From DATBJJ01 sp963750915 (GTDB lineage Bacteria > Acidobacteriota > Vicinamibacteria > Vicinamibacterales > 2-12-FULL-66-21): a stretch of DNA of 64,000 bases. Both the position numbers and the translations under genes were made by a program. This document shows, piece after piece, positions 43,969 through 51,855 of this stretch (the stretch's first letter is position 1; each line of letters starts with the position of its first letter). The DNA lies in NCBI GenBank assembly GCA_963750915.1, contig CAVVSF010000007.1, positions 868,001-932,000 on the forward strand. The letters run 5' to 3'. Below the pieces are notes generated by a model. The model was not told where the DNA came from and made no database searches. It was given only the letters and a program-made list of their open reading frames with translations.

Positions 43969-44036
43969 GTCGATGCCGGTTCATTACGCGGATTTCCTGG
44001 ATTTCGCCAGGTTGTCTTGCCTCGAGACTCGGCGAG

Positions 44037-44114
44037 TGTCCGAAATGTGTATACAAGTTTCGGACAGATCTCGGCGTCGCGGCCTGTCCGAAATATGTAT
44101 ACAGATTTCGGACA
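44037..44114. promoter_or_regulatory. Two 30-bp TGTCCGAAA-GTATAC-TTTCGGACA palindromes
   Basis: At 44037-44066 and 44085-44114 are two near-identical 30-bp palindromes. Each has perfect arms TGTCCGAAA/TTTCGGACA (10-11 bp in the second) around a GTATAC centre. Centres are 48 bp apart. They start 70 bp after the recombinase remnant. Their form (about 30 bp, dyad around AT) resembles recombinase or resolvase subsites, or a dimeric repressor's operators. No intact gene flanks them. Confidence 0.55.
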
Positions 44115-44271
44115 GCGTCATCTCCCTCCGAATCGGCGCGCGGCGACTACTGGTCCCCGGAACGTTCGACACCCTCCGCTCGAATGTTGTGAAGTTGCAG
44201 CTCTCCAAGATTCGCTGGCCGATCGTCGGGCTTGAGGAAGGCTCGTGGGTACGTCGCGGCCCGGCCTGTTG

Positions 44272-44418
44272 ATGCTCGCCGCCGCTGCCCTCGACACGCT
44301 GCTCATCGTCTGCGCCAACATCGGCAGGTTGTCGGCGGTGGAGCTCGAGGCGGCATCGCGAGGTTGCGGCGCGCGGCGCGCGGCGCCACTCGTGGTCGTT
44401 GTCAGCCGGATGGGTTAA
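44272..44418 (+). pseudogene. Possible ADOP permease fragment
   Basis: A 48-codon frame contains MLAAAALDTLLIVCANIG, similar to the membrane segment LLIACANVANL of ADOP/MacB permeases, then a charged stretch and stop. It lies antiparallel to and just beyond the 3' end of the PadR-linked ADOP gene. Weak: the match is short. The stretch 43969-44468 otherwise holds only the two palindromes. Confidence 0.3.
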
Positions 44419-44468
44419 TCAGTCGTGCTGGCTCTCCTTGGGAGAACTGGGCGGGACCGTCAGGGTGA

Positions 44469-47201
44469 TCACTCGGCCCGCAACGCCTCGGTTGGCTGGA
44501 TTCTGAGGGCGCGTCGTACAGGCACGAGTGTCGCGAGCGAAGAAATCGCGAGAATGACACTCCCGTACATCAAGACGAGTCCCACACAATTTCCGCCCGA
44601 GATGCCGATCGCGAGAAACAATCCCACGAGGATACCGAGCCCAATTTGCGTCATTGGGGAGCGAAACATCGCGATGGCGACATGGCGAGGCTGACCACCC
44701 AGGGCGACGCGAATTCCCATTTCTCGCGTCCGTTGCGAGGCGATGAAGGAAAAGAGCGCGTAAATGCCCGTGAGCGACAGGAGCACAACGACCGCCATCA
44801 GGATTGCCGTCATCCAGAACAGCAGCCTGTAAACGCGCAGATCCGCCACCGCGACCTGATCGAGCCGGACGATGTGGTGGAGTTGAAGCGTCGGATCGAC
44901 GTCCGTGGCAATGGAACGCATCCGCGATGCAAAGACGAGTGGATCGCCTCGCAGGTGGACGGCTATGCGTACGGGGTAACTGCCGCCGGGAGGTTGCGGG
45001 TGATAGATGCGGGCCGCCGCCGCCGGGTCCCGGGTTTGCGAGGGGATACCGACATCCGCAACGACGCCGACGATTTGATGCCACGGCTCTCCCGCGGCCC
45101 TTGCGCCGGCCTGTCCTTCGTCCGTATAGCGAAGGCGCCGTCCGATCGGGTTGCTGTCGCCGAGCACCAGCCGCGCGAAGGACTGGTTCACAATAACGCT
45201 CGGCGCGCCGGGCCGGAGATCGCCCGAGTGGAAGGCGCGGCCTGAGATGGTCGGCGCCTCGACCACGTCGAAGAAGTCCAGAGCGACCCTGGCCGAGGAG
45301 ACCCGCCGGTAATTGAAGTACTCGTTCAACGGCGCGGCGCTCCCCTCGTCGAGTTCGATTCGGCGGGCCGAGTGGTCCATCAATGGCAGCCGATCGGCGA
45401 GCGTCACTCCCGTGACGTCGGGTTCGGCCTCCAGTCGCCGCTCGAGTTCCTGAGAGGCCGCGATGAACCGGGCCGTCAGCATGTCGCGCGACGCGCCCGG
45501 TAGCCGGTCCCTCTCCATCGCGAGGGTGGCAGAAAGATACCGCTCTCCGGGGAAGCCCGTGTTTGTCCAGCTGAGCGTGTTCGCGGACTCCCCCTGAATG
45601 ATGAACAGGAAAAGGGGAACGATGGCCATGACGGCAACCTGCGTGACGATTAGCGCCGTCCACATACCGCCGAACCGAAGACCGACGCCGCCAGGGCCAG
45701 CCTGCTTGAGGCGCGTCCCGATGCCGCGTGTCACTTTGAGACCCGGGAGGAGTCCCGCGATGGCGGCGGCCGCAAGCGTCAGCAGGACGGCGTACAACAC
45801 AGTCGACGGTGAAAGGCTGGCGTTGAACCAGAACGGAACCTCCCCCGGTTCGAACGCCTGCGCCGTGGCCACATCGAACACCAGCTTCCACCCGAACTGT
45901 GCGGTAGTCAGCGCGACGACAGCGGCCACCCCCGCCAGCACCAGCGCTTCCACGAACAGTTGCCCCATGATCCGACCGCGGCTCGCCCCGAGTGCCGTCC
46001 GAACGAGGATCTCGTTCTCGCGCGTCGCGGCCCGCGCGAACATCAATAGCGAGACGTTCCCGCAAATGAGCACCACGAGCGACACCGCCAGAAGGTTGAC
46101 CGACGTCAGGCCGAGGGTAAAGGGCTGCGAAAACGCGCCGAAAACCGAATGGACGTAAGGCAGGATCCGGGGCGTCACGCGCGCGTGCGTGTCGGGAGAT
46201 GCCGCGGCGGCAGTCGCACCGAGGACGCTCAGCTCCGATTGGGCGCTGTCGAGGGTGGCACCAGCAGCCAGCCGGCCTACAACCCTCACGCGGGGACTCT
46301 GTCGCTGGTCGTACTTCCAGACATCCAACCTGACGGGCACCCAGAAGCTATACGCAACCGGGAAACGAAAGCCTTCCGGCATGACGCCGACAACAGTGTG
46401 GTGGACGTTGCCGAGCCGAAGCGTCCTTCCGATGACGTCCGGGACCGAATCGAACCGCGCGCGCCAGACATCGTGCCCGATCACGACGACCCACGGTGCC
46501 GACGGTTGTTCATCCGCCTCAATAATCGGTCTTCCCATCAGCGGCTGCACGTGCGTCACGCGGAACGCGGCGGCGCTGATCTCGGCCACCGTCACTGGTT
46601 CTGCTGAATCGCTTCCCACGATTATGTTGAGTTCGCGCGTTCGAAACGCCGCGAGGTCCTCAACGGATTCGAGCGTGTCGCGCCACGCCGAGAAATCGTG
46701 AAGCGACGGCGTCGTGTCGCTTCCTGCGGTAGCGTCCTGCATCACAATCCCAACAATGCGCTCGCCATCCTCGAGAGGCAGTGTGGGGCGCACGACCTGG
46801 ATGAAGAACTCGAAGGCGAGCATGCCGACGCAAATCGCGAAAGCCATGGCCACAGTCCCGACGACGGTCAGTCCGATGTGCTTCACAAGCAACCGCAACG
46901 CGATTCGGACGTCCAGCGACAGGCCCCGTAGCGGCGCCAGAAGGCTGTCTGTCCTTGTCAAGTTGCCTGGGCGATCAGCGAGGTCCGTGGTCCGCCGGCA
47001 GCCGTGCACGACGAGCATTCTGAAGAACGCGAGGTGACCGACAAACCAGATCCAGCGACTCCGCCAGTTCGGCCCACTGCGCAGAGCCTCCTCGTATTCA
47101 GCCTGCAGATCGGCAATCGCCGGATCGACCAGGCGTTCCATCATGCTCGCCGCAAACAGCCGTGCCGCCAGGGCCCGCAGCCGGGTGCCTGGAGGCCTCA
47201 T
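44469..47201 (-). CDS. ADOP-type ABC efflux permease (MacB/FtsX-like)
   Basis: A 910-residue permease of the acidobacterial duplicated orphan permease type. An N-terminal cytoplasmic segment (about 1-95) typical of PadR-linked members precedes two MacB/FtsX modules: a first membrane segment (VGTVAMAFAICVGMLAFEFF), a periplasmic MacB_PCD domain with GVMPEGFRFPV, an FtsX core (VVLICGNVSLLMFARAATR), a second periplasmic domain, and the final FtsX core ending VPVRRALRIQPTEALRAE. ATG at 47201 overlaps the PadR stop (TGATG). No ATPase is encoded nearby. Codon-level quality is good and it looks intact, though it sits inside the recombinase-remnant region. Confidence 0.87.
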   Translation of the reverse strand: MRPPGTRLRALAARLFAASMMERLVDPAIADLQAEYEEALRSGPNWRSRWIWFVGHLAFFRMLVVHGCRRTTDLADRPGNLTRTDSLLAPLRGLSLDVRIALRLLVKHIGLTVVGTVAMAFAICVGMLAFEFFIQVVRPTLPLEDGERIVGIVMQDATAGSDTTPSLHDFSAWRDTLESVEDLAAFRTRELNIIVGSDSAEPVTVAEISAAAFRVTHVQPLMGRPIIEADEQPSAPWVVVIGHDVWRARFDSVPDVIGRTLRLGNVHHTVVGVMPEGFRFPVAYSFWVPVRLDVWKYDQRQSPRVRVVGRLAAGATLDSAQSELSVLGATAAAASPDTHARVTPRILPYVHSVFGAFSQPFTLGLTSVNLLAVSLVVLICGNVSLLMFARAATRENEILVRTALGASRGRIMGQLFVEALVLAGVAAVVALTTAQFGWKLVFDVATAQAFEPGEVPFWFNASLSPSTVLYAVLLTLAAAAIAGLLPGLKVTRGIGTRLKQAGPGGVGLRFGGMWTALIVTQVAVMAIVPLFLFIIQGESANTLSWTNTGFPGERYLSATLAMERDRLPGASRDMLTARFIAASQELERRLEAEPDVTGVTLADRLPLMDHSARRIELDEGSAAPLNEYFNYRRVSSARVALDFFDVVEAPTISGRAFHSGDLRPGAPSVIVNQSFARLVLGDSNPIGRRLRYTDEGQAGARAAGEPWHQIVGVVADVGIPSQTRDPAAAARIYHPQPPGGSYPVRIAVHLRGDPLVFASRMRSIATDVDPTLQLHHIVRLDQVAVADLRVYRLLFWMTAILMAVVVLLSLTGIYALFSFIASQRTREMGIRVALGGQPRHVAIAMFRSPMTQIGLGILVGLFLAIGISGGNCVGLVLMYGSVILAISSLATLVPVRRALRIQPTEALRAE

Positions 47202-47512
47202 CGCCCGAACTCCGGCACCAGATGCGTCGCGCCGCTCGTCCAAGCCGCATGCATGCGACGGCCCAGGGCAGTCGCCGCGTAGATGCGTCTAGGCAGGCCA
47301 CCCGCTCCAGCGGGCGGCGCGCCTAGCGTCGAGGTGATGTAGCCCTTGTCCTCCATTCGACCGAGGGTGACGTACACGGTGCCGCGCTTCAGCTGGCCGC
47401 TCGATTCGGCTACGAGTTGAAGGCCGTACAACTCCTGGCCGTGGAGCAGCAACTCGAGAACGAGAAGTTCCTTCGGAGAGACGGTGAGGACACGAGGGTG
47501 GAAGGTGACCAC
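47198..47512 (-). CDS. PadR-family transcriptional regulator
   Basis: A 104-residue PadR-type winged-helix protein (SPKELLVLELLLHGQELYGL; LKRGTVYVTLGRMEDKGYI; RIYAATALGRRM). It lacks the long C-terminal dimerisation helix pair of classic PadR and fits the short form coupled to ADOP permeases. GTG start at 47512 since no in-frame ATG exists upstream. It is translationally coupled to the permease. A palindrome ACATCGATGT lies at 47525-47534, directly upstream, as a possible operator. Confidence 0.84.
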   Translation of the reverse strand: MVTFHPRVLTVSPKELLVLELLLHGQELYGLQLVAESSGQLKRGTVYVTLGRMEDKGYITSTLGAPPAGAGGLPRRIYAATALGRRMHAAWTSGATHLVPEFGR

Positions 47513-47524
47513 GCGCGCAGTCTG

Positions 47525-47534
47525 ACATCGATGT
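47525..47534. promoter_or_regulatory. ACATCGATGT palindrome upstream of padR-like gene
   Basis: A 10-bp palindrome 13 bp before the regulator's GTG. PadR proteins often bind ATGT-ACAT-type dyads overlapping their own promoter. The short length makes chance occurrence possible. Confidence 0.3.
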
Positions 47535-47677
47535 AAGACTCGTGTCAACGCATGAGCAAAGAGGGGTGAAGCGGCGGCGCGTATTCGTCGCGGTGTCAAA
47601 GCGATCCGCGCTGAAGGGTTCGCCACCGAACTACGTTCTATGGGAGTAAGGAGATGTGTGCCTTGCGGAAGAGCTAG

Positions 47678-47737
47678 CTGGAGAGAAAGCCGTTCGACAT
47701 GCTCGTCGAAGGCAACGAAAACGGGAATTGGCGGTGA
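47678..47737 (+). pseudogene. Serine-recombinase C-terminal tail remnant 3
   Basis: LERKPFDMLVEGNENGNWR followed by TGA. KPFD and LVEGNENGNW are the usual end of large serine recombinases and match the tail at 43889-43925 nucleotide for nucleotide over about 30 bp, including the complete A-run that is one base shorter there. The last codons overlap the tRNA-like 3' end at 47729-47754. Nothing upstream (47540-47677) looks coding. Confidence 0.6.
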
Positions 47738-47754
47738 GGCAGGGATTCGAACCC
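47729..47754 (-). mobile_element. tRNA-Ser-like 3' end, probable attachment-site remnant
   Basis: Read on the minus strand, GGGTTCGAATCCCTGCCTCACC GCCA-type sequence gives T-loop TTCGAAT, 3' T-stem, acceptor strand CCTCACC, discriminator G and CCA. It matches the 3' end of bacterial tRNA-Ser(GCU) (acceptor CCTCACCGCCA in E. coli). The T-stem 5' side pairs at only three or four positions, and no GGTGAGG 5' acceptor strand is found upstream, so it is not a full tRNA. It abuts the recombinase tail, as expected of an att site left by integration. Confidence 0.62.
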
Positions 47755-47765
47755 GATAGCGTGGT

Positions 47766-47798
47766 CCAGAGCCACGCGCCGGAAGCGCGTGACTCTGG
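47766..47798 (-). terminator. Long hairpin downstream of cytochrome c' gene
   Basis: A 14-bp stem CCAGAG(T)CACGCGC/GCGCGTG(G)CTCTGG with a 5-base loop, 14 bp after the cytochrome gene's stop. The single imperfect position is a U-G wobble only on the minus-strand transcript, favouring that direction. There is no T-run. Confidence 0.5.
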
Positions 47799-47811
47799 AA
47801 AAGAACGAGGA

Positions 47812-48249
47812 CTAGCCGCCGATCGAGCCCGGCTTGAGGATGAAGTTGTTCTCGGCGTCGGTGGCGCGATACTGCTGGTGGCAGGTGCGGCAGCTGGCGC
47901 CGACCTCTTTCAGCGCCGCTTCGACCGCCGGCGCGTCGACGGTGTCGGTCGCGATCAGCTTCTCCAGCGCCTCGATCTTCCCGATCGTCTCCTTGTTCAT
48001 CTTCACCGCGTCGTCCTTCTTGTGCTCGATCCAGAAGGACTGCGAGAGCAGAACGTTCTCCTTGGCAGTCGCCAGCGCCTTTCGCGCGTCGCCGTAAGCC
48101 TGCGACTTCAGCGCCTTCTGAATCGCCGGCATCTGCACCTGCTTCATCACCTTGTCGAGCTCTTCGGGCGTCGTCACCTTCTGCTGCGCCACGATCACCG
48201 CTCCCGACCATGCCAGCAGCATCGCCGCGGCATACACGCGAACTCGCAT
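47812..48249 (-). CDS. Cytochrome c'/c556-like protein
   Basis: A 145-residue exported c-type cytochrome. Signal peptide (MLLAWSGAVIVAQ) then a four-helix-bundle-like sequence and a single C-terminal haem site CRTCH followed by QQYR, the layout of cytochrome c' and c556. It would be a periplasmic electron carrier or gas-binding protein. Transcribed separately from, or with, the methyltransferase 96 bp upstream. Confidence 0.85.
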   Translation of the reverse strand: MRVRVYAAAMLLAWSGAVIVAQQKVTTPEELDKVMKQVQMPAIQKALKSQAYGDARKALATAKENVLLSQSFWIEHKKDDAVKMNKETIGKIEALEKLIATDTVDAPAVEAALKEVGASCRTCHQQYRATDAENNFILKPGSIGG

Positions 48250-48345
48250 ACCTTCTCCTCCATTGGTGGAACGCCCAGGCCCACGAACCGTCGGCGCCGC
48301 GACCGTGGCCGCGGCCCAGATTATTGCATGCGGCCGGGCTGGCCG

Positions 48346-49194
48346 CTATTTCTGGCGTTTCGCCGTCCAGGGCGTGTCCTTGCCATTGGTCTTGACGGTG
48401 CCGGTGATGCTGTCGCCGCTCACCTTGCCGGAGTACTGCGCTCCGCCGGCGGTGAACGACAGCTCCTCGCCGCGAATCTTCGGCGACTCGATGGCAGCGC
48501 TGCCGAGCGTGCCGCTGAGGGTCTGGAAGTCCTGCTTGAGCGTCAGCGGCCCCTGCGGCATCTGCCACGAGCCGGCGACGTCGGCCGGGACGTAATACAG
48601 GAGCACCGTGCACCAGCTGGTGCAGTCGCCCTCGATCTGCAGCGTCTCCTCCGCCGTCCAGCCCTCGATCCCGAACGTGTTGGCGACGATGCGCGTTCCG
48701 GGCTTGAGGGTGGCGAACTTCGGCCGCAGCTTCGACAGGTTGTCGGTCAGGAGGAACAGCGCCAGCACCGACGCCTGCTGGAAGTCGGCCTCGTACATGT
48801 CGCCCTGGACGAACTGCGCCTTGTCGGCGACGCCCTCCTTCGCGGCATTGCGCTTCGACAGCTCCACCATGTCCGGGTTGTACTCGACGCCGAGGCCGCG
48901 GGCGCCGCGCTTGGCGGCGGCAATGACATTGCGCCCGTCGCCGGACCCGAGGTCGACGACGAAGTCCTGTGGCGTAACCTTGGCCACGTCGAGCATTTTC
49001 TCCACGGTCGACTGCGGGCTCGGCACCCAGACGACGTCCTTGCCGGCCTGGCCGACCTTCGGCTCGTAGGTCGTGGCCGGCGGTGCCTGGGTCCCGGTCG
49101 CCGGCGGCGCAGTGGCGGTCTGGGCCGCGGCAACCGCCGGCGCCGCAAGGATCAGTGCGAGGACGGCCGCCCCCAGTTTGTGCAGAAAGCTCAT
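48346..49194 (-). CDS. Exported class I SAM-dependent methyltransferase-like protein
   Basis: A 282-residue protein with an unmistakable signal peptide (LGAAVLALILAAPAVAAAQ) and Pro/Ala/Thr linker, then a Rossmann methyltransferase core (FVVDLGSGDGRNVIAAAKRG, LGVEYNPDMVELSKRNA, FVQGDMYEADF) to about residue 200, and a C-terminal beta-rich domain (about 205-280). SAM is not expected in the periplasm, so either it binds another ligand, works on SAM supplied in an unusual way, or is secreted for a different purpose. Similar exported versions occur widely in environmental genomes as 'class I SAM-dependent methyltransferase'. Confidence 0.82.
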   Translation of the reverse strand: MSFLHKLGAAVLALILAAPAVAAAQTATAPPATGTQAPPATTYEPKVGQAGKDVVWVPSPQSTVEKMLDVAKVTPQDFVVDLGSGDGRNVIAAAKRGARGLGVEYNPDMVELSKRNAAKEGVADKAQFVQGDMYEADFQQASVLALFLLTDNLSKLRPKFATLKPGTRIVANTFGIEGWTAEETLQIEGDCTSWCTVLLYYVPADVAGSWQMPQGPLTLKQDFQTLSGTLGSAAIESPKIRGEELSFTAGGAQYSGKVSGDSITGTVKTNGKDTPWTAKRQK

Positions 49195-49330
49195 CGTGTC
49201 TCTCTCCCTGTATCAGCTATCAAAAGATTCCCTGCACGGCTTCGTTATCACGCCTTCGCCGGCCCATGCAAGCGGCTTACCGCCTGTGCGCGTTGGACCG
49301 GCGAATCGTGCCTGAGGCATCATAAGAGGG

Positions 49331-50215
49331 ATGAGCACCCGAACAGTTCGCAAAGCAGTCATCGCCGTCGCCGGATCGGGCACCCGCTTCCTGCCCGTCA
49401 CGAAGGCGATGCCGAAGGAGATGCTGCCGATCGTCGACAAGCCGATCATTCAGCTGATCGTCGAAGAACTGGTCGACGCCGGAATCCAGGACGTCATCAT
49501 GGTGACGAAGTGGGACAAGCGGCCGCTCGAGGACCACTTCGACCAGAACTGGGCCCTGGTCCAGGAGCTGCGGCAGCAGGGCAAGGAATCGCTCCTCGCC
49601 ACGACCGAGCGCCTGTCCGAGCTCGCCAACTTCGTCTATATCCGGCAGCGCGGCCCCTATGGCAACGGCACGCCGGTCATCTCCGCGGCGAGCCTCCTCG
49701 GGGACGAGCCGTTCCTCTACGTCTGGGGCGACGACCTGGTGAAATCGAAGGTCTCGTTCTCCAAGCAGCTCGTCGACGACTACGCCCGCCACGGCACGCC
49801 GATGATCGGCGTCCAGCAGGTCCCGCGCGACGAAGTCAACCGCTACGGCATCGTCAAGCTGCGGCCCGGCACCGACGAGATCGAGGACATCATCGAGAAG
49901 CCGTCGATCGAGGAAGCGCCGTCGCAGCTCGCCGACTTCGGCCGGATGATCCTGAACAAGGAAATCCTCGAGACGCTGAAGCAGACGCAGCTCGGCAAGG
50001 GCAACGAGCTCTGGGTCGTCGACGCGATCCGCGACTACGTCCGCGCCGGCAACAAGTTCCTCGCCAAGGAAGTGCAGGACGGCGCCTGGCTGACGACCGG
50101 CGATCCGCTCAACTACCTCAAGGCCGTCCTCGCCTACGCCCTCGATCGCGAGGGGATTCGCGAGCCCCTGTTCGATCACATGAAGGCGATCGTCGAGGCC
50201 AGGAGCCAGGCTTAA
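49331..50215 (+). CDS. galU: UTP-glucose-1-phosphate uridylyltransferase
   Basis: A 294-residue nucleotidyltransferase making UDP-glucose for envelope polysaccharides. The nucleotide-binding loop reads AVAGSGTRFLPVTKAMPKEM (usual family form AGLGTRFLP, so Ser replaces Leu), with the downstream VDKPIIQLIVEELVDAGI, GDDLV metal-site region and EKP in IIEKPSIEEAPS. Length is normal. Its stop codon overlaps that of the convergent symporter gene by 4 bp. Confidence 0.93.
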   Translation: MSTRTVRKAVIAVAGSGTRFLPVTKAMPKEMLPIVDKPIIQLIVEELVDAGIQDVIMVTKWDKRPLEDHFDQNWALVQELRQQGKESLLATTERLSELANFVYIRQRGPYGNGTPVISAASLLGDEPFLYVWGDDLVKSKVSFSKQLVDDYARHGTPMIGVQQVPRDEVNRYGIVKLRPGTDEIEDIIEKPSIEEAPSQLADFGRMILNKEILETLKQTQLGKGNELWVVDAIRDYVRAGNKFLAKEVQDGAWLTTGDPLNYLKAVLAYALDREGIREPLFDHMKAIVEARSQA

Positions 50216-51810
50216 GCAAAATAGAACCAGAGGCCGGCCGTGAAGATCGCCAGCACTGCTGTCGCGGCAATCTGGAACGGGAACAGCCCGCCCTTGTCCG
50301 ACGCCAGCCGGTAGCCCTCGTCGAGCGTCGCGAACGTCAACCCCTTCAGCTTCGCCAGCGGTTCCGCCTGCGTCGCCAGCGACACGGCGACGAGCACGAC
50401 GGCGCTGATCACGAACAGCAGCACCGCGATGTGCAGGAAGTTGATGCTGACGAACCCGGTCAGGAGCGGCGACCCGGTCACCAGCGCCGAGTCGCGGTTC
50501 AACTCGAGAACGAAGCGCGCGGCGCCGACGAGCGCGCCGACGACGAGCGAGGCGATCGCGCCGTGGCGATTGGCGCGCGGCCAGAACACGCCGAACAGGA
50601 ACACCGCCGCGATCGGCGGGCTGATGTAGGCCTGGACGCTCTGGAGGTAGATGTAGACCTCCGAGCTCAGGTAGCGGATGAACGGCACCCACAACATGCT
50701 CAGCCCGACCATGACGACGGTGACGAGACGGCCGACGCGAACGAGCTGGGCTTCGGTCGCCGCCGGGCGCAGCACCTTGAAGACGTCGAAGGTGACGAGC
50801 GTCGACGCCGAGTTGAAGGTCGCCGCCAGCGACGACATCAGCGCCGCCATCAGCGCCGCGACCATGAAGCCGGTGAGCCCGGGCGGCAGCAGCCGGATGA
50901 TCAGCGTCGGATAGGCGTCGTCGCCGTTGATGTCGGGATAGAGGACGCGCGCGATCAGTCCCGGCAGGACGAGAATGAAGACCGGCAGGATCTTGAGCGC
51001 CCCGGCCAGCAGCGCGCCGGCCCGGGCGTGGCTCTCGTTCCTGGCGCCGAGCACCCGCTGCACGATCATCTGGTCGGTGCACCAGTACCAGATGCCGAGG
51101 ATCGGCGCGCCGAAGAAAATGCCGGTCCACGGGAACGCGGCATCGGTCGACGGCTTGATCATGTGGAAGTAGTCGGCCGGCAGGCCGGCGCGCAGCGCCT
51201 CCATTCCGCCGACCTCGTTCAGGCCGATCAGCGTCAGGACGATCGCGCCGACGACCAGCACGACCGCCTGGAGCAGCTCGGTGTAGATGACCGCGGCCAG
51301 GCCACCGAAGATCGTGTAGACCCCGGTCGCGAGCACCATCACCGTCGCTGAAGTATAGAAATCCCATCCCACGACCGCCCGCAGCACCAGCGCGCCGGCG
51401 TAGAGCGACACGGAGATCTTGGTGACGACGTAGGCGATGACCGAGACCGTCGTCAGGTACCAGCGGCAGGCGGGACCGTAGCGGCGCTCGAGGAACTCGG
51501 GCATGGTGTAGACGCCGCTGCGCAGGTAGAACGGCACGAACACCCACGCCAGGATCATGCACATGAACACGGCGAGCCACTCGAACGAGCCGACCGCCAG
51601 GCCAGAGCTGGCGCCCGAGCCTGCCAGGCCGATGAAGTGCTCGCTCGAGATGTTGGCGGCGAAGAGCGACGCCCCGATCGCGATCCAGCCGACGTTCTTG
51701 TCGGCGAGGAAGTAGCTCTTGCTGGTCTTTGCGCGGTTGAAGAAATAGGCGCCGATGCCAAACACGACGGCGAAGTAGGCGATGAGGACGGCGAAGTCGA
51801 TGGTCTGCAT
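50212..51810 (-). CDS. Sodium/solute symporter (SGLT-like)
   Basis: A 532-residue sodium:solute symporter family member with about 14 hydrophobic segments. Landmarks: NISSEHFIGLAGSGASSGLAV (TM1-2 region), the SSS motif GGLAAVIYTELLQAVVLVVGA and the sodium-site region LMAALMSSLAATFNSASTLVT. It is closest in style to SGLT/vSGLT sugar transporters often adjacent to DUF1080 and ThuA genes. Imports a sugar with Na+; substrate not determinable. Confidence 0.89.
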   Translation of the reverse strand: MQTIDFAVLIAYFAVVFGIGAYFFNRAKTSKSYFLADKNVGWIAIGASLFAANISSEHFIGLAGSGASSGLAVGSFEWLAVFMCMILAWVFVPFYLRSGVYTMPEFLERRYGPACRWYLTTVSVIAYVVTKISVSLYAGALVLRAVVGWDFYTSATVMVLATGVYTIFGGLAAVIYTELLQAVVLVVGAIVLTLIGLNEVGGMEALRAGLPADYFHMIKPSTDAAFPWTGIFFGAPILGIWYWCTDQMIVQRVLGARNESHARAGALLAGALKILPVFILVLPGLIARVLYPDINGDDAYPTLIIRLLPPGLTGFMVAALMAALMSSLAATFNSASTLVTFDVFKVLRPAATEAQLVRVGRLVTVVMVGLSMLWVPFIRYLSSEVYIYLQSVQAYISPPIAAVFLFGVFWPRANRHGAIASLVVGALVGAARFVLELNRDSALVTGSPLLTGFVSINFLHIAVLLFVISAVVLVAVSLATQAEPLAKLKGLTFATLDEGYRLASDKGGLFPFQIAATAVLAIFTAGLWFYFA

Positions 51811-51855
51811 GGCGACAGCGGGTTCTACGCGTTGGGTTCTACACGTCGGGTTCGA

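Noticed and set aside
44037..44114. Integron attC sites
   Set aside because: The palindromes lack the GTTRRRY/RYYYAAC core sites and there is no integron integrase.
47656..47820. Long plus-strand frame with RQGFEPDSVVQSHAPEARDSGK
   Set aside because: It is an antisense reading of the tRNA-like 3' end and the downstream hairpin; the real recombinase tail ends at 47737 in another frame.
49331..50215. Inactive GalU because AGSGTRFLP departs from AGLGTRFLP
   Set aside because: The loop keeps all catalytic residues and Ser at this position is a mild change; the rest of the protein is fully conserved.
47656..51351. 1231-codon plus-strand open frame across cytochrome, methyltransferase and galU
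   Set aside because: Shadow of minus-strand and out-of-frame genes with strongly biased composition; real genes explain the region.
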